A stretch of DNA of 64,000 nucleotides from Yanghanlia sp047501535. Lineage in GTDB: Bacteria > Pseudomonadota > Gammaproteobacteria > Burkholderiales > Burkholderiaceae_B. Under the pieces are notes generated by a model. That model worked only from the letters and a program-made list of their open reading frames with translations, did no database searches and had not been told where the DNA came from. Both the position numbers and the translations under genes were made by a program. The stretch covers positions 1 through 64,000 of the forward strand of contig NZ_JAZDRJ010000009.1 in assembly GCF_047501535.1 (NCBI RefSeq), written 5' to 3'. Numbering within the stretch: the first letter of the stretch is position 1; each line of letters begins with the position of its first letter. Below are positions 62,423 through 64,000 of the stretch, in pieces.

Positions 62423-62923
62423 ATGTCCAATCATGTTGACGCGAAGCAAACGTCCGAAACGACCGGCCAGGAATACCTGGTCTTCACGCTTGCTGAACAA
62501 GAATATGGCATCGATATCCTCAAAGTGCAGGAAATCCGTGGTTATGATGCACAGACCGTCACCCGCATTGCTAATGTGCCTTCCTTTGTGAAAGGTGTGA
62601 CGAATCTACGCGGCGTCATCGTGCCCATCGTTGACATGCGTATCAAGTTCAACCTCGAGAATGTTGTATACGACCACCAGACCGTGGTCGTGATTCTCAA
62701 TCTTAAATCCCGTGTGGTGGGTGTGGTGGTTGATGGGGTGTCCGATGTCCTGATGCTGCAAAAATCTCAACTCAGCGCAGCACCACAGTTTGGCACTACT
62801 TTCGCCACCGAATATCTGACAGGCATCGGTACAGTGGGCGACCGCATGCTGATTTTGGTAGATATAGAAAAGCTCATGACCAGCGAGGAAATGGCTCTGG
62901 TGGAAGCCGCAGCCATCGTTTAA
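62423..62923 (+). CDS. cheW: Chemotaxis coupling protein CheW
   Basis: A 166 aa adaptor linking chemoreceptors to CheA. EYLVFTLAEQEYGIDILKVQEIRGYD, VTNLRGVIVPIVDMRIKFN and VVGVVVDGVSDVLML are the standard CheW core. Located between cheA and a receptor gene as in the Bordetella-type chemotaxis operon. Confidence 0.95.
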   Translation: MSNHVDAKQTSETTGQEYLVFTLAEQEYGIDILKVQEIRGYDAQTVTRIANVPSFVKGVTNLRGVIVPIVDMRIKFNLENVVYDHQTVVVILNLKSRVVGVVVDGVSDVLMLQKSQLSAAPQFGTTFATEYLTGIGTVGDRMLILVDIEKLMTSEEMALVEAAAIV

Positions 62924-63002
62924 TACCGCAACGAACCGGTTGGCGTCTTTGCCAGTGCCGGTTCAAAGCCGGCTCACGACCAAACATGCAGGGTAGGGAG
63001 TT

Positions 63003-64000
63003 ATGCGAAAGACGTCACTGGCATCCAACATGAAAATCCGCACAAGTATCATCCTGGTGCTGGTTTTTTATCTCATTATGCTGATTGCAGGCGCAGCACT
63101 TGGCGTGTTGTCGTTACGCCTGGGCAATGTGTCATTAGAGTCCATTGTTCAAAATCAGCGGGCGGGTGCCTCCCTGTCGACGGCAGTTGAAGGCTATCGC
63201 AATGTGCAAAGCTCACTGACACGGGCCGTCACGGCTCGGGCCGCCGGTCGTGACAGCGAAGCCGTCACTTTGTTGGGGGAGAGTCGTCAGCACTTCGATT
63301 CTGCCATGGCCGCTTTAAAGTCGTTCCAGGAAAACGCCACGCAAACAGAATTGGGGCGTGACATGGGCGGGTTGGTCAGTCAGCGTTTCAACGCCCTGAT
63401 GAATCGCGGTGTTCAGCCTTTGTTTGGCATGCTGGCGCAAGGCGACGACAGCGGCTACGAGCTTGCCCGCGACGGCGCGGTACGTAACCTTGAGCGGGAG
63501 TTTTTCGACTCATGGAATGCCATGCAAAACGCCCAGCAGCTCACCATCGACAGTGCTTATCAGGGTGAAATCGATCAATACAATCTGGTCGTCAAACTGG
63601 TGGCGCTGGGCATGCTGGCGTGTTTTTTCATTGCCTTCGTCACCTATGCCTTCCTGAATCGCATGGTATTGCGCCCGCTTCGAGAGGTCGGCGCTCATGC
63701 CGACCGCATTGCTAGCGGCGACCTGACTCAACGCATCCACGTAGACACCAATAACGAAATCGGCGTGTTGCTCGAAGCCATGCGGCGCATGCAAGAGAGC
63801 TTGACACACATTGTCGGCACCGTGCGGTTGGGCGTTGACGAGATCAACGTTGGGGCGCGAGAAATCTACATGGGTAACACCGATCTTAGCGAGCGTACCG
63901 AACATCAGGCCGTGGCTCTGCAAGAAACGGCGGCCAGCATGGAACAATTGGCCGATACCTTGCAACAAAACAACCAGCACGCCACCGAGGCCGACCGTCT
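63003..64000 (+). CDS. Methyl-accepting chemotaxis protein (5' part, runs off the window)
   Basis: The first 332 codons of a Tar/Tsr-type receptor. TM1 at about residues 11-33 (RTSIILVLVFYLIMLIAGAA), a four-helix-bundle periplasmic domain of the TarH type (SLESIVQNQRAGASLSTAVEGYRNVQSSLTRAV), TM2 at about 197-216 (KLVALGMLACFFIAFVTYAF), a HAMP domain (VLRPLREVGAHADRIASGDLTQRI), and the first methylation helix (GNTDLSERTEHQAVALQETAASMEQLADTLQQNNQHATEADR). Start ATG 63003 follows TAGGGAG. The signalling tip and C-terminus lie beyond the window, so cheR/cheB-dependent methylation sites are only partly seen. Confidence 0.93.
   Translation, partial: MRKTSLASNMKIRTSIILVLVFYLIMLIAGAALGVLSLRLGNVSLESIVQNQRAGASLSTAVEGYRNVQSSLTRAVTARAAGRDSEAVTLLGESRQHFDSAMAALKSFQENATQTELGRDMGGLVSQRFNALMNRGVQPLFGMLAQGDDSGYELARDGAVRNLEREFFDSWNAMQNAQQLTIDSAYQGEIDQYNLVVKLVALGMLACFFIAFVTYAFLNRMVLRPLREVGAHADRIASGDLTQRIHVDTNNEIGVLLEAMRRMQESLTHIVGTVRLGVDEINVGAREIYMGNTDLSERTEHQAVALQETAASMEQLADTLQQNNQHATEADR

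Overview
The window is a chromosomal segment of a betaproteobacterium. It most resembles the family Alcaligenaceae (the Bordetella/Achromobacter/Pusillimonas group). I infer this from the gene order leuS-lptE-holA-proA-hemJ, the flhDC-motAB-cheAW-tar motility order, a Bug-type periplasmic binding protein, and betaproteobacterial protein sequences. No database search was possible. The right end cuts through a chemoreceptor gene; the left end starts just outside an RNA methyltransferase gene.

Region 1 (0-16.7 kb) is housekeeping. It holds an RlmL-type rRNA methyltransferase, HemJ, ProA, the clamp-loader delta subunit, LptE and LeuS, all on the minus strand. Ribosomal proteins L33, L28 and L31B follow, all lacking the zinc CxxC motifs. 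Next come a cyclopropane-fatty-acid synthase-like enzyme, a membrane glycosyltransferase, RadC, an FKBP/SlpA isomerase overlapping IspH, a Hyi-like isomerase and a DUF945 protein.

Region 2 (16.8-28.9 kb) is mixed: a chemoreceptor, a basic protein of unknown function, a PACE efflux pump, a HugZ-like protein, a small protein with a possible ADP-ribosyltransferase motif, tRNA-Thr(CGT), an AI-2E family permease, a BCCT transporter, a DnaQ-like exonuclease overlapping a cNMP/CBS/DUF294 protein, an I78 inhibitor-like lipoprotein, ChaC and a CadR-type MerR regulator.

Region 3 (29.0-38.4 kb) carries a complete tetrathionate respiration locus, ttrS-ttrR-ttrB-ttrC-ttrA, all on the minus strand. Two thiol-disulfide proteins (TlpA-like and DsbG-like) diverge from it. 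The mature N-terminus of the sensor kinase TtrS begins with 30 consecutive glutamines, encoded by a perfect (CAA)29 repeat plus one CAG. This is the most unusual sequence in the window.

Region 4 (38.4-42.6 kb) looks accessory: a Bug binding protein without its transporter, a small unknown protein, a DUF2254 membrane protein, several strong inverted repeats, tRNA-Asn(GTT) and a probable insertion-sequence end with two direct repeats.

Region 5 (42.6-56.8 kb) contains an EamA transporter, a patatin lipase and a SirB2-like protein. It also contains a nitric-oxide detoxification locus (norR divergent from norA-norB) with a textbook sigma-54 promoter and two GGT-N7-ACC NorR boxes. SulP, a lipoate-ligase-family protein, a TM2 protein, divergent glpK/glpD and an NlpC/P60 lipoprotein follow.

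Region 6 (57.0-64.0 kb) starts the flagellar/chemotaxis cluster: flhD, flhC, motA, motB, cheA, cheW and a truncated receptor gene. With tetrathionate and NO reduction, this suggests a motile bacterium adapted to low-oxygen, sulfur- and nitrogen-oxide-containing niches.
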